From positions 1-64,000 of the forward strand of contig NZ_WUQY01000003.1 of the NCBI RefSeq assembly GCF_009829085.1: a stretch of DNA of 64,000 nt. The letters run 5' to 3'. Source of the stretch: Sphingobacterium bovisgrunnientis. GTDB lineage: Bacteria; Bacteroidota; Bacteroidia; Sphingobacteriales; Sphingobacteriaceae. Numbering within the stretch: position 1 is the first letter of the stretch; each line of letters opens with the position of its first letter. The notes under the pieces are model-generated. The model saw only the letters and a list, made by a program, of their open reading frames with translations. It searched no databases and had not been told where the DNA came from. Position numbers and translations under genes: made by a program. Shown in pieces: positions 51,532 to 58,527 of this stretch.

Positions 51532-51762
51532 TTACGTTTTCAAAACCTTCATTTTTGTTACTTTCTTAGGAAATGATACTTTGGAAATACTAACAGTAAT
51601 TGATTCATCTTCATAAAAATCTGTATCAACTGGAGCTAAGGTAAAAACCTCATTATCGAAATGTGCTGCTAATAACATCATCTCAACATCCTTATCTCTA
51701 TCATGAAAGATCAAAATCATATAAGGTTTGAAGGACCTTTTTACTATTTCTTCTCTTGTCAT
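51532..51762 (-). CDS. Hypothetical protein, 76 residues
   Basis: A small beta-rich protein (MTREEIVKRSFKPYMILIFH start) next to the small terminase gene. No domain is recognised. It is tightly spaced with its neighbours. Confidence 0.55.
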   Translation of the reverse strand: MTREEIVKRSFKPYMILIFHDRDKDVEMMLLAAHFDNEVFTLAPVDTDFYEDESITVSISKVSFPKKVTKMKVLKT

Positions 51763-51767
51763 AATTC

Positions 51768-51992
51768 CTACTTTAACTTTTTAAATTCGTCAATAGCGTT
51801 CTCAAGGCAAACCTCAAAGAGGAAATGTCCAAATTCGATAATTGCCAGTACAAGAAAGTAGAACGGTATCAGATCTAGTAATACACGATATTTGCGAGTG
51901 TATTCGCCTTCACCTAATTCTTTGAAAACTATTAGCACTTGAATAATATAAATTACGATGAGTGCTCCGATTAATATGTATGTCCAATTCAT
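51768..51992 (-). CDS. Small two-span membrane protein, 74 residues
   Basis: Hydrophobic segments at about 3-23 (WTYILIGALIVIYIIQVLIV) and 42-64. It is located before the terminase genes. It could be an antiholin-like or exclusion protein, but the lysis genes are far away. Confidence 0.5.
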   Translation of the reverse strand: MNWTYILIGALIVIYIIQVLIVFKELGEGEYTRKYRVLLDLIPFYFLVLAIIEFGHFLFEVCLENAIDEFKKLK

Positions 51993-52004
51993 TTTATTAA
52001 TTTT

Positions 52005-52241
52005 TTACCACTGAATTTTATAAGTAGGTAGATTATCTCTCGGATCGCTAATATCTTCAACAGTGTAGCCGTCTTCTTTTAATTGCTCTTTTGTCTCTGA
52101 CGATAGTCTTCCATAATAGAAAATATCGAACTCACCTTTTAAGACTGCTGCGTTAATTCGTTTGTAAACTGTCTCTAGGTCTTTACCTGATTTATTACTA
52201 CGCTCCTTTGAACTCAATAACCTTGCTTCACTTGCTTTCAT
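52005..52241 (-). CDS. Hypothetical protein, 78 residues
   Basis: A small protein with MKASEARLLSSKERSNKSGK at the start and LKEDGYTVEDISDP near the end. Proteins of this type are common next to terminase genes in Bacteroidota phages and have no assigned function. Confidence 0.55.
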   Translation of the reverse strand: MKASEARLLSSKERSNKSGKDLETVYKRINAAVLKGEFDIFYYGRLSSETKEQLKEDGYTVEDISDPRDNLPTYKIQW

Positions 52242-52243
52242 AA

Positions 52244-52516
52244 CTATTTTCTAAGTTTTAAACGATTCGATTTCTTAACTCTGCTTTTCCCATTTCCATG
52301 GAGTTCACCGTATTGTTTTGGTGTCATGATGAGACCGTTTAAATAATAGGCGGTGGCTGTTTTGTCTTTTCCTTGACCGAAATCCATCCCTGCAATGACG
52401 TTTTTATTTGGTTGAGAAAGAAATGCGTCATCAATTAAAATTGTATCCTGTTTTTTCGCTTGGAAATAGCCGTAAAATATTAAAGCTATGATTCCGATAA
52501 TGATTAATATTTCCAT
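52244..52516 (-). CDS. Small membrane-anchored phage protein, 90 residues
   Basis: An N-terminal hydrophobic segment (MEILIIIGIIALIFYGYFQA) is followed by AGMDFGQGKDKTATAYYLNG, which looks like a stretch of the terminase nuclease motif (a D-x-G-x-G-like turn), and a very basic end. Function unknown. Confidence 0.5.
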   Translation of the reverse strand: MEILIIIGIIALIFYGYFQAKKQDTILIDDAFLSQPNKNVIAGMDFGQGKDKTATAYYLNGLIMTPKQYGELHGNGKSRVKKSNRLKLRK

Positions 52517-52577
52517 TTATAGTTTAATAAGTGTATCAATTAGTATCATAATGTAACTTTGCCACACGGTGGAGACG

Positions 52578-52784
52578 CTAAATCCCTAACTTTTTGTTGC
52601 TGTTCTGCTCTCTGGATAATTCGAAATCATAGGCATCATGTTTCGAGTTTCCGCAAGCAATCGTATATACACAAACATTATTTGGATGAAGGAATATGTC
52701 AGTTATTATCCATTGCTCCTGATTAACGTCTGTTTTCAAATAAACAATATCCCCAAAGGTGTATTCTGTAAAATGTTGATGCAT
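52578..52784 (-). CDS. Hypothetical protein, 68 residues
   Basis: A small protein starting MHQHFTEYTFGDIVYLKTDV, with a beta-barrel-like plan typical of short phage proteins. Its ATG lies in the GATAT arm of palindrome site D. Confidence 0.55.
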   Translation of the reverse strand: MHQHFTEYTFGDIVYLKTDVNQEQWIITDIFLHPNNVCVYTIACGNSKHDAYDFELSREQNSNKKLGI

Positions 52785-52806
52785 ATCGAATATTATTTTT
52801 TGATAT
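52783..52806. promoter_or_regulatory. 24-bp palindrome ATATC-N14-GATAT, site D
   Basis: At the start of the gene at 52784. Along the gene its inner bases are AAAAAATAATATTC. A degenerate relative (one base off in the first arm) stands at 48116-48139, just past the portal stop. Confidence 0.55.
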
Positions 52807-52960
52807 ATCTATTTTCAAATTTTTTTATTTGTTCGAACGTAGGTACTTCTAAATTCATTTCATGGCATTTATTCCTAATCAGTTGCCATGCGCCTGTTTT
52901 ACTATTTGCTACTGCAGTTATTCCGTGAATGGAGTCGATGAACATTTGTTGTTTAGGCAT
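52793..52960 (-). CDS. Hypothetical protein, 55 residues
   Basis: I chose the ATG at 52960 (MPKQQMFIDSIHGITAVANS), which overlaps the ParB-like stop by 8 bp; the longer start at 52987 overlaps more. It is helical at the C-terminus. No domain is recognised. Confidence 0.5.
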   Translation of the reverse strand: MPKQQMFIDSIHGITAVANSKTGAWQLIRNKCHEMNLEVPTFEQIKKFENRYIKK

Positions 52961-53642
52961 TGAACACCCTTTCCGCCACTTCTTCACCTTTCACAATTTT
53001 GTCGTATAGATCTTTACCCATTGCTTCCATAAATTCTGCTTTATTTTCGAAGGAATCAAAAGAGAGTGTTACCGTCGGTTCTCCTTCCCATTTTTCGTCA
53101 ACCTCTTGACTGTATTTTTCTTTTTTCGCTCTGATTTCCTCTTTAGTCTGTGGTGCAGTAGGAGGGTTGAGCTTTGATGCTTTTTCCATTATATCGGTGA
53201 AGTCTATTGCTGGTGCATCAAGCGAAAGCATTGTTAAATCGTATTCGTCAAGTCCAGCTAATAACGGGTCAATATCGGTGATGATATTAGCCATTAGATC
53301 GCTATCAAATTCACCTTGAACGGATTTCGAATTAAGGAAAATGTTTTGCTCCATTTCCTCTTTTTCTGATAAATTAACCTTTTCGACTGTTACATCGTAA
53401 TCGTTGGTAGGGTATTTATTGATCTCATCAAGGATAGCTATTTTTTGATGACCACCTACTAAATTACCTGTTGCTTCATTCCAGATGATGCCACCCATGA
53501 TTCCAAGGCGCTTAATATTTGCCTTAAGCTGTTTTTTAGCTTCGGGAGATATCTTGCGTGGATTATAATGTGCCAGCGTAATTTGTGACCGTTTTAGGGT
53601 TACTGGTTCTGATGATTTATGCTTGTTGGTACTCATGTTCAA
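52953..53642 (-). CDS. ParB/Srx-like nuclease-fold protein, 229 residues
   Basis: The N-terminal 110 residues have the ParB/sulfiredoxin fold: LAHYNPRKISPEAKKQLKAN, then the box G63-G-H-Q-K67 in GNLVGGHQKIAILD, close to the canonical GGHRR/GGHQR. The rest is helical and acidic. It overlaps the PAPS-reductase-like gene by 26 bp. This pairing is seen with IbrB (ParB-like) and IbrA (PAPS reductase-like) in E. coli prophages, where they alter gene expression. Confidence 0.78.
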   Translation of the reverse strand: MNMSTNKHKSSEPVTLKRSQITLAHYNPRKISPEAKKQLKANIKRLGIMGGIIWNEATGNLVGGHQKIAILDEINKYPTNDYDVTVEKVNLSEKEEMEQNIFLNSKSVQGEFDSDLMANIITDIDPLLAGLDEYDLTMLSLDAPAIDFTDIMEKASKLNPPTAPQTKEEIRAKKEKYSQEVDEKWEGEPTVTLSFDSFENKAEFMEAMGKDLYDKIVKGEEVAERVFNA

Positions 53643-54303
53643 ATATTATTGTTGCAGCTTCCGGATATTCATTAATTACTTTTTGATAATCTTCAGGGCA
53701 ATATCGTTTACACCAAAGAAGGAAATTTAAATCACCAGGAGTAACGCCTTGTGATTGATGTTTTGGATCGTATACCGTTGGCCGTGGTAATCGCATCTTG
53801 TCGATATAAGCTAACACATGTCCGTTTTTCCAACTTTCAATAGGGTATACGTTTTTCGTTTTCGGATTATAGCCTTTAGTGCCTTCTTTTTCTAATGCCA
53901 TCATCATTAGACGACGCTGTAGGCCGTCAGTACGTTTAAATCCAAAACAAGCCCATTCGATGCCAGTTTCGGACTTTACATCTTGAGCAATTTGGGCTAA
54001 TGTCCTGCGTTTTAACTTTTCATGTCCTTTATAGCCTAACCATTCGTTTTTTTGATATCCATACAATGCAAAGTGTGGACGCTCAATAAAGGTGATGTTC
54101 TTGTATTTAGCTGAAAATGTATTTTTAAAAGCTTCTATATGCGAAAGGTCTTTAACCGTATATAAGTAAACACTTACAACTCGATCAAAGACCTTACAAC
54201 ACATGTCTGTCAACAATATTGAGTCCTTGCCATTCAAAGAACTGAATAGAATAATCTCGTTAGTCTGTGATCTAACATTTCTCAATATGTCTAAAGGCGT
54301 CAT
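53617..54303 (-). CDS. PAPS reductase-like protein, IbrA-type, 228 residues
   Basis: The PP-loop variant SSLNGKDSILL near residue 21 marks a PAPS reductase-like fold. WACFGFKRTDGLQRRLMMMA is a typical conserved Arg block, and WKNGHVLAYIDKMRLPRP resembles the substrate-binding end. It is coupled to the ParB-like gene (26-bp overlap). It is a different lineage from the one at 15196 and lacks that protein's Cys-rich end. Confidence 0.75.
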   Translation of the reverse strand: MTPLDILRNVRSQTNEIILFSSLNGKDSILLTDMCCKVFDRVVSVYLYTVKDLSHIEAFKNTFSAKYKNITFIERPHFALYGYQKNEWLGYKGHEKLKRRTLAQIAQDVKSETGIEWACFGFKRTDGLQRRLMMMALEKEGTKGYNPKTKNVYPIESWKNGHVLAYIDKMRLPRPTVYDPKHQSQGVTPGDLNFLLWCKRYCPEDYQKVINEYPEAATIIFEHEYQQA

Positions 54304-54452
54304 TATCTAGTTCTACGAGTAATACCAGGTTGACGCATGTCACGACGCGCGGCCGCATTTGATGGTGTGATAGTTCTAACACCACTGTTTGAAGTACCGA
54401 TACGATATCTTGGTCGTTCAGTTCTTCGTCTTTGTTCAGCTGTTTCTGCCAT
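54303..54452 (-). CDS. Small arginine-rich protein, 49 residues
   Basis: The product starts MAETAEQRRRTERPRYRIGT and ends in GITRRTR; about a quarter of residues are Arg. The stop overlaps the next ATG as TAATG. It may bind nucleic acid. It belongs to the IbrA/IbrB-like operon. Confidence 0.5.
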   Translation of the reverse strand: MAETAEQRRRTERPRYRIGTSNSGVRTITPSNAAARRDMRQPGITRRTR

Positions 54453-54462
54453 AGTTCAATAA

Positions 54463-54801
54463 TTAAACGTTATCAGTCTTTTTGACCTTTCCTAGTTCAA
54501 TGACAAAGCATTCGTCACCTTTTTCAAATCCTTCTGGGATTTCGTTTTGAAATTCACAGATATAAATGTCTTTTACTTCAACAAGGGCCGTTTTGCGATT
54601 CTTGTTGTAACCTACTGCTAAAATGATTTCATTAACAGGCTTCATTTTGTCGTAATAGCCATCCTTACCTTTTTCGCAAAACATTTTGAAATAATGCTCG
54701 CTTAAGCTTCTGTATTCTTCAACTTTTTTCCCTTCTAGGATTTCTTTGAAATACTCATCTTTAATGATGAGGATTGGTGTTTTGATGATTTTTTTTGACA
54801 T
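54463..54801 (-). CDS. ASCH-domain-like protein, 112 residues
   Basis: The line KTPILIIKDEYFKEILEGKK followed by VEEYR matches the ASCH (PUA-like) fold entry, where a GKK-x-E-x-R motif is typical. ASCH proteins bind RNA or modified nucleosides. It lies ahead of the PAPS-reductase/ParB pair, so a link with nucleic-acid modification is possible. Confidence 0.65.
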   Translation of the reverse strand: MSKKIIKTPILIIKDEYFKEILEGKKVEEYRSLSEHYFKMFCEKGKDGYYDKMKPVNEIILAVGYNKNRKTALVEVKDIYICEFQNEIPEGFEKGDECFVIELGKVKKTDNV

Positions 54802-54896
54802 AAGCTAGAGAAGGCTTTAAAATTCAAAATTAATCTTAAAGCCTGTTTAATTATTGGATACACTAATATAATAAGGTTCTATAAAATTTTAAGACC

Positions 54897-56009
54897 TTAT
54901 TTTATAGCAATGTCGAACATTTTTTTAACTGCATATTTTGTATTTAGGGTAATTTTTCTTTGCCAGCATCCATGAAAGCGTGACCAGTTGAAAGAATTCT
55001 TTTTGAGAAGTTCAATTATTTCTTTGCTGGGCTTTTCATCATGTTTGATTTGAATACGATCAGCTTCAAAGTTTACGATTATTTGCCCGTTAGGAATAGA
55101 ATAAGTTTCGCTTTTATGTGGGGATTCTTTTGCCTTATTTTTATCGAAAGCAAGTTCGCGTAAATTCCAAACCTTATGACGAGGTGTTATGATAGGCTTC
55201 TTAAGAGGTTTGTTGATTTCTTCAATCAAACTAAGAGCTTTTTCTACTAATTCGGTTTTACCGTTTTTAGCTGCTGTTTCGATCGGGTTGACTAATGAGG
55301 AAACAAACAGTGCGCGGCTATATGGTTCGGTACCATTATCGATACCCTGAATTACTGCAGACTGTTTAATAATATGATCTTTAAGGATATTCCAGCTTTC
55401 TTCATTCTTTTGCTCGGCTGGTTTATTTCTTTCAACTCGCTTTCTAATTCCTTCTTTTGCTTTTTCGCGCCATTCAGAGAAAGTCTGGTATTTATTGCGT
55501 TCTGCATTTAACGCTTTCTCATTTCTTCGAGTGTTGAAATTTGCAGGTCCAGTAACCATTGACGAAGCTGTACGACTTTTAGACGAAAGCCAGTCCAAAA
55601 ACAATTTCACATATTTTTCAGTATACCAGGTATGATCTTCTAAAGGGATTTCTAAAAGATCCTGATTTAATTCAGCAATATGTTCATTAAGATTTATTCT
55701 TGCAGCCTTATCGGGGTTCATTGAGCACCAATAATACGCTTGACGTGCTTTTTCGTAATGTTGAAAAAGAGGTGATTTTGTTAATTCGTAAATATCATAA
55801 AGGAATGATTTTACAGTACCAAATTTTTTAAAGTTTTCACCTCTTTGAGGATTGACGATTAACCACTGTTCTAATGATCTACCAGTAGGTATATCTAAGT
55901 TTGTGATTCTATTAAATTCTAGGGTAACGATATCACCAAAATCCAATATGGAATCAATGATGTAGTCAGCAAACTGATCGCAATTTTCGAAAGTGTTTTG
56001 TGTGTTCAT
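54897..56009 (-). CDS. Bacteroidota phage protein, polyvalent-like, 370 residues
   Basis: I chose the ATG at 56009, right after promoter and leader. The middle part has ASSMVTGPANFNTRRNEKAL and YQTFSEWREKAKEGIRKRVE, seen in large polyvalent-type proteins of mobile elements. The C-terminal 60 residues (NSFNWSRFHGCWQRKITLNT) resemble in plan the C-terminal module of the J-domain protein at 12727. It is the first strongly promoted late-side gene and shares the J-domain gene's promoter and leader. Confidence 0.6.
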   Translation of the reverse strand: MNTQNTFENCDQFADYIIDSILDFGDIVTLEFNRITNLDIPTGRSLEQWLIVNPQRGENFKKFGTVKSFLYDIYELTKSPLFQHYEKARQAYYWCSMNPDKAARINLNEHIAELNQDLLEIPLEDHTWYTEKYVKLFLDWLSSKSRTASSMVTGPANFNTRRNEKALNAERNKYQTFSEWREKAKEGIRKRVERNKPAEQKNEESWNILKDHIIKQSAVIQGIDNGTEPYSRALFVSSLVNPIETAAKNGKTELVEKALSLIEEINKPLKKPIITPRHKVWNLRELAFDKNKAKESPHKSETYSIPNGQIIVNFEADRIQIKHDEKPSKEIIELLKKNSFNWSRFHGCWQRKITLNTKYAVKKMFDIAIK

Positions 56010-56012
56010 AAT

Positions 56013-56040
56013 GTGTGTTACTTTTAATAACACAAATATA
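56013..56040 (-). promoter_or_regulatory. Minus-strand promoter (TATATTTG) and leader AAAGTAACACAC, copy 5
   Basis: The leader is at 56013-56024 and the -7 element at 56033-56040. Upstream sequence includes TTGTTTATATTTGT, nearly identical to the promoter at 12679-12692. The two genes are therefore likely co-regulated. Confidence 0.6.
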
Positions 56041-56079
56041 AACAATTGTATTTATATATCGAAAAGGAATATTCAAATA

Positions 56080-56313
56080 TTATTTAATGTTTGAATCGAT
56101 ATATTGATTAATAGAATCTCTTAATTTCGTAAGAGCCTTTACTGACGCTTCTACATCAACAGGTAGTATTCTTTGCTTTCCACTTCCAACTTCTCTTTCT
56201 TCAAGTTTATTTAATAACTTTGATGAAGGAGATTTGTTTTCTGGATACATTGCTTCCGAAAGTTTCTTCTTGTTGATGATAGGATTTTGACTTAAAAATT
56301 CTTTTAGCTCCAT
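56080..56313 (-). CDS. Hypothetical protein, 77 residues
   Basis: A small helical protein (MELKEFLSQNPIINKKKLSE start) with MYPENKSPSSKLLNKL. It may be a small DNA-binding factor. It is the rightmost prophage gene, about 140 bp from the candidate att site. Confidence 0.5.
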   Translation of the reverse strand: MELKEFLSQNPIINKKKLSEAMYPENKSPSSKLLNKLEEREVGSGKQRILPVDVEASVKALTKLRDSINQYIDSNIK

Positions 56314-56442
56314 AGTATTACAAATATAAACATATTAAATTATATGGAGAAGTAAATCATTAAAAGTGTGTGCAATTCTGTGTGCACTTGAAAACAATCA
56401 AATGTATATGCCTGATATTCAAGTGTAAATTTCAAAATATTG

Positions 56443-56465
56443 TAGCCTGCTCCCCGCTACTATAA
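56443..56465. other. Candidate attR: tRNA-like 3' end
   Basis: CCTGCTCCCCGCT reads as the 3' half of a T-stem (CCTGC) followed by an acceptor strand (TCCCCGC), the usual target of tyrosine integrases. It is followed immediately by a strong terminator. The prophage genes end before it and IS/chromosomal genes lie after it. The other att copy would be left of the window, so the call is an inference. Confidence 0.4.
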
Positions 56466-56466
56466 A

Positions 56467-56494
56467 AAGCTTCAAGGCAACTTGAAGCTTTTTT
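56467..56494 (+). terminator. Strong Rho-independent terminator
   Basis: AAGCTTCAAG and CTTGAAGCTT form a perfect 10-bp stem with a GCAA tetraloop and a T6 tail. It fits the terminator of the tRNA gene whose 3' end precedes it. Confidence 0.85.
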
Positions 56495-56568
56495 GCGTTT
56501 ATAGGCTTTTGAGCCTGTTTTTGGATGTTCGGAGGGATCATTCTGAAAGTTTGGGGGGATAATCACTT

Positions 56569-57552
56569 TTAAGCATACAATTTCATCACACGGTATAGGA
56601 AAAAGGTAGTATCTCTTGCACCTCGAAATATACTCCTGAATGTCTTAAGTTTTGCATTGAAGGATTCTGCGGACGCGTTTGTACTTCTATTGTCGAAGTA
56701 ATGTAGAATTTGAGGATGGTGGGCAGCAACTGATTTTGCGACACTTTCAAATGAAGCAATTCCCGCATTTTCTACCTGATTGTGCCACAGTCCTAACTTT
56801 GTAAAAGCGACTTTTTTATCCTTGCATTTATTGAAGACGTCACCTAAGGCAACACCAAGATCATAAGCTTGTTTTAACTTGGAAAAGCGCATGAACAACA
56901 ACTCAGCTCGTTGTTTTTGGTTTTCGGACCATTTGCTTGGGTGCTTGAACAAGAGGTGTCTAGATCGAGCCAATAGTTGCTTGAGCGTATCTCCATTAGG
57001 AAGTAACTCAGGCTCATATTCAATTCCTCGCTTTCGAGATTCTATTATCTTCTTACTTTCTGTATCCAATACCTCCCAACGATACTTGATGCGTAGTTCT
57101 TGGACTGCATCATAAGCTAGCTTTTGGACATGGAATCTATCAATTACGCGCCTAGCATTCCTGAAACATCTACAGATAGCCTTAGCCATGTTTAGTGCTA
57201 TATCCATGGTTACCTCTTTTACTTTATTTCTTGCGCGTAAGGGTATTTTTTCAAGAACAGCTATGATATCATCTGCTTTTGTTCCCCTTATAGTCGCTAA
57301 TATGGTTCCTTTCTTCCCCTTTGCTGATTTACAACTTACGATCGTATAAAGTTCACCGTTGCTAAAACTAGTCTCATCGATGCTCAGACGTTCAGAGATG
57401 TTTTCAGCAAACAATGTCCAACTCTCTGCATGTGGCTTTTGGTCCCAATCATGGAAATCACTCAAGTGGTTTTTGTACTGAGCCTGTAGTTGCTTGCCAT
57501 CCATTTGAAAGAATAATCCTACCAAATGAGTGCTTACGGGATGGTTATCCAA
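56569..57552 (-). CDS. ISAon1-family transposase, catalytic part, 327 residues
   Basis: LSIDETSFSNGELYTIVSCK holds the first catalytic Asp, ARRVIDRFHVQKLAYDAVQE the second, and the NASAESFNAKLKTFRS block near the C-terminus the Glu, as in ISL3-like DDE transposases. It has only a TTG start, overlapping the first frame by 8 bp, so it is probably made as a fusion with the N-terminal frame by frameshifting or by restart. Confidence 0.85.
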   Translation of the reverse strand: MDNHPVSTHLVGLFFQMDGKQLQAQYKNHLSDFHDWDQKPHAESWTLFAENISERLSIDETSFSNGELYTIVSCKSAKGKKGTILATIRGTKADDIIAVLEKIPLRARNKVKEVTMDIALNMAKAICRCFRNARRVIDRFHVQKLAYDAVQELRIKYRWEVLDTESKKIIESRKRGIEYEPELLPNGDTLKQLLARSRHLLFKHPSKWSENQKQRAELLFMRFSKLKQAYDLGVALGDVFNKCKDKKVAFTKLGLWHNQVENAGIASFESVAKSVAAHHPQILHYFDNRSTNASAESFNAKLKTFRSIFRGARDTTFFLYRVMKLYA

Positions 57553-57898
57553 ATATCTTCTTTAAAAAAAGCCCGAATTCCGTAGTCATTCGAGTACCCT
57601 CACGAACTAGATTCCAATCTCTTGTGATGATCTGTCCCGTATCTAGAACCGTCCAGCGACGACAACGAATATTTAGCGTAACTTTCTGACCTCGGATAGG
57701 AAAGTCTGAAATCTCAGTGGATGGCATAAATCCTTTTGATTCCAGCTTGCTAGCCTCATAGCTAACTGGAGCTATATTAAGTTCAACTAAATAAATATGG
57801 AGTTGATTCTCAATCTGATTGACTTCTAAAATTTGAAAGTATTCTAAAAGCCCTTTGGGCATCAAAAGCGATAGTAATTTACGCTCGGCTTCTTGCAA
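57545..57898 (-). CDS. ISAon1-family transposase, N-terminal region, 117 residues
   Basis: MQEAERKLLSLLMPKGLLEY begins the typical N-region protein; RCRRWTVLDTGQIITRDW is a DNA-binding-like segment. A T7 run precedes its end (FGLFLKKIFG), but the classic -1 shift there would hit a stop, so the joining mechanism is unclear. Confidence 0.8.
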   Translation of the reverse strand: MQEAERKLLSLLMPKGLLEYFQILEVNQIENQLHIYLVELNIAPVSYEASKLESKGFMPSTEISDFPIRGQKVTLNIRCRRWTVLDTGQIITRDWNLVREGTRMTTEFGLFLKKIFG

Positions 57899-57970
57899 CG
57901 GATATCTAATTTAAAATGCTAAAATAAGAATTTTTTTAGTATCCCCCAAAGGATTCTGCTTGATCTGTAA

Positions 57971-58527
57971 TATGTAAAGTTTTAAAAAACAATTAATTAC
58001 TGTACGGAATTCAAAGCGATACGCGTGCGTGACAGAAATTATATACTGAAAACAAGATAAATAAATTGGCTGACATATATTTCAAATTATAGATTTATTC
58101 TATACGTAAATCCTGTACATATTTTTTATTTACTGCATTCGCATCTCTAATAATAGATGAAACAAGATTTGATTCAATGTACTTATTCACAATCATCAAA
58201 ATAGCCTAAGTATTCGCTAGGAATAGTGATGTCGCCAGGTTTGTGGATTATAAACTGACGTTTGTATCTGCTTTTGCCCATTCAACATTCCTTAAGTCAA
58301 CCAAATTTTAACCTATCGTTACCGGGATTTAACAAGTTCGCTAGTGTTCGACAATAGTGTTCAATATTTATATAAATTTATCTTCTGTTATTAACCAATG
58401 AAAACCATTAATCAGTATTAATTAAAAATAATGACCTAAGAAATCTATGATAGTATTTTAATAAGTGTGCAATTAACATTTATTAATAGCTTTTTAAATT
58501 TAACAATGAAACCTATAGTTACCAATT
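57971..58527. other. Intergenic region before the SusC gene
   Basis: No well-supported gene is present. There is one 32-residue minus-strand frame (58183-58281, MGKSRYKRQFIIHKPGDITI), too short to judge. The last 200 bp are AT-rich and hold the promoter region of the SusC gene, but no clear TAnnTTTG element could be fixed. Confidence 0.5.
58183..58281 (-). CDS. Possible tiny protein, 32 residues
   Basis: ATG at 58281, stop TAA at 58183-58185. The sequence MGKSRYKRQFIIHKPGDITI then PSEYLGYFDDCE is not low-complexity, so it may be the remnant of a chromosomal gene cut by rearrangement near the prophage and IS. Confidence 0.2.
   Translation of the reverse strand: MGKSRYKRQFIIHKPGDITIPSEYLGYFDDCE

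Larger units (their letters stand above)
56540..57970 (-). mobile_element. ISAon1-family insertion sequence
   Basis: TTTGGGGGGATA near 56550 and the complement of CTTTGGGGGATA near 57948 are imperfect terminal inverted repeats; similarity extends outward over about 26 bp. Two overlapping frames of the ISAon1 type are inside. No clear target duplication could be seen, so exact ends are approximate. Confidence 0.7.

Noticed and set aside
57545..57560. Classic -1 frameshift at the T7 run joining the ISAon1 frames
   Set aside because: The -1 frame reaches a stop within a few codons; the second frame is in the other phase, so the joining mechanism must differ.
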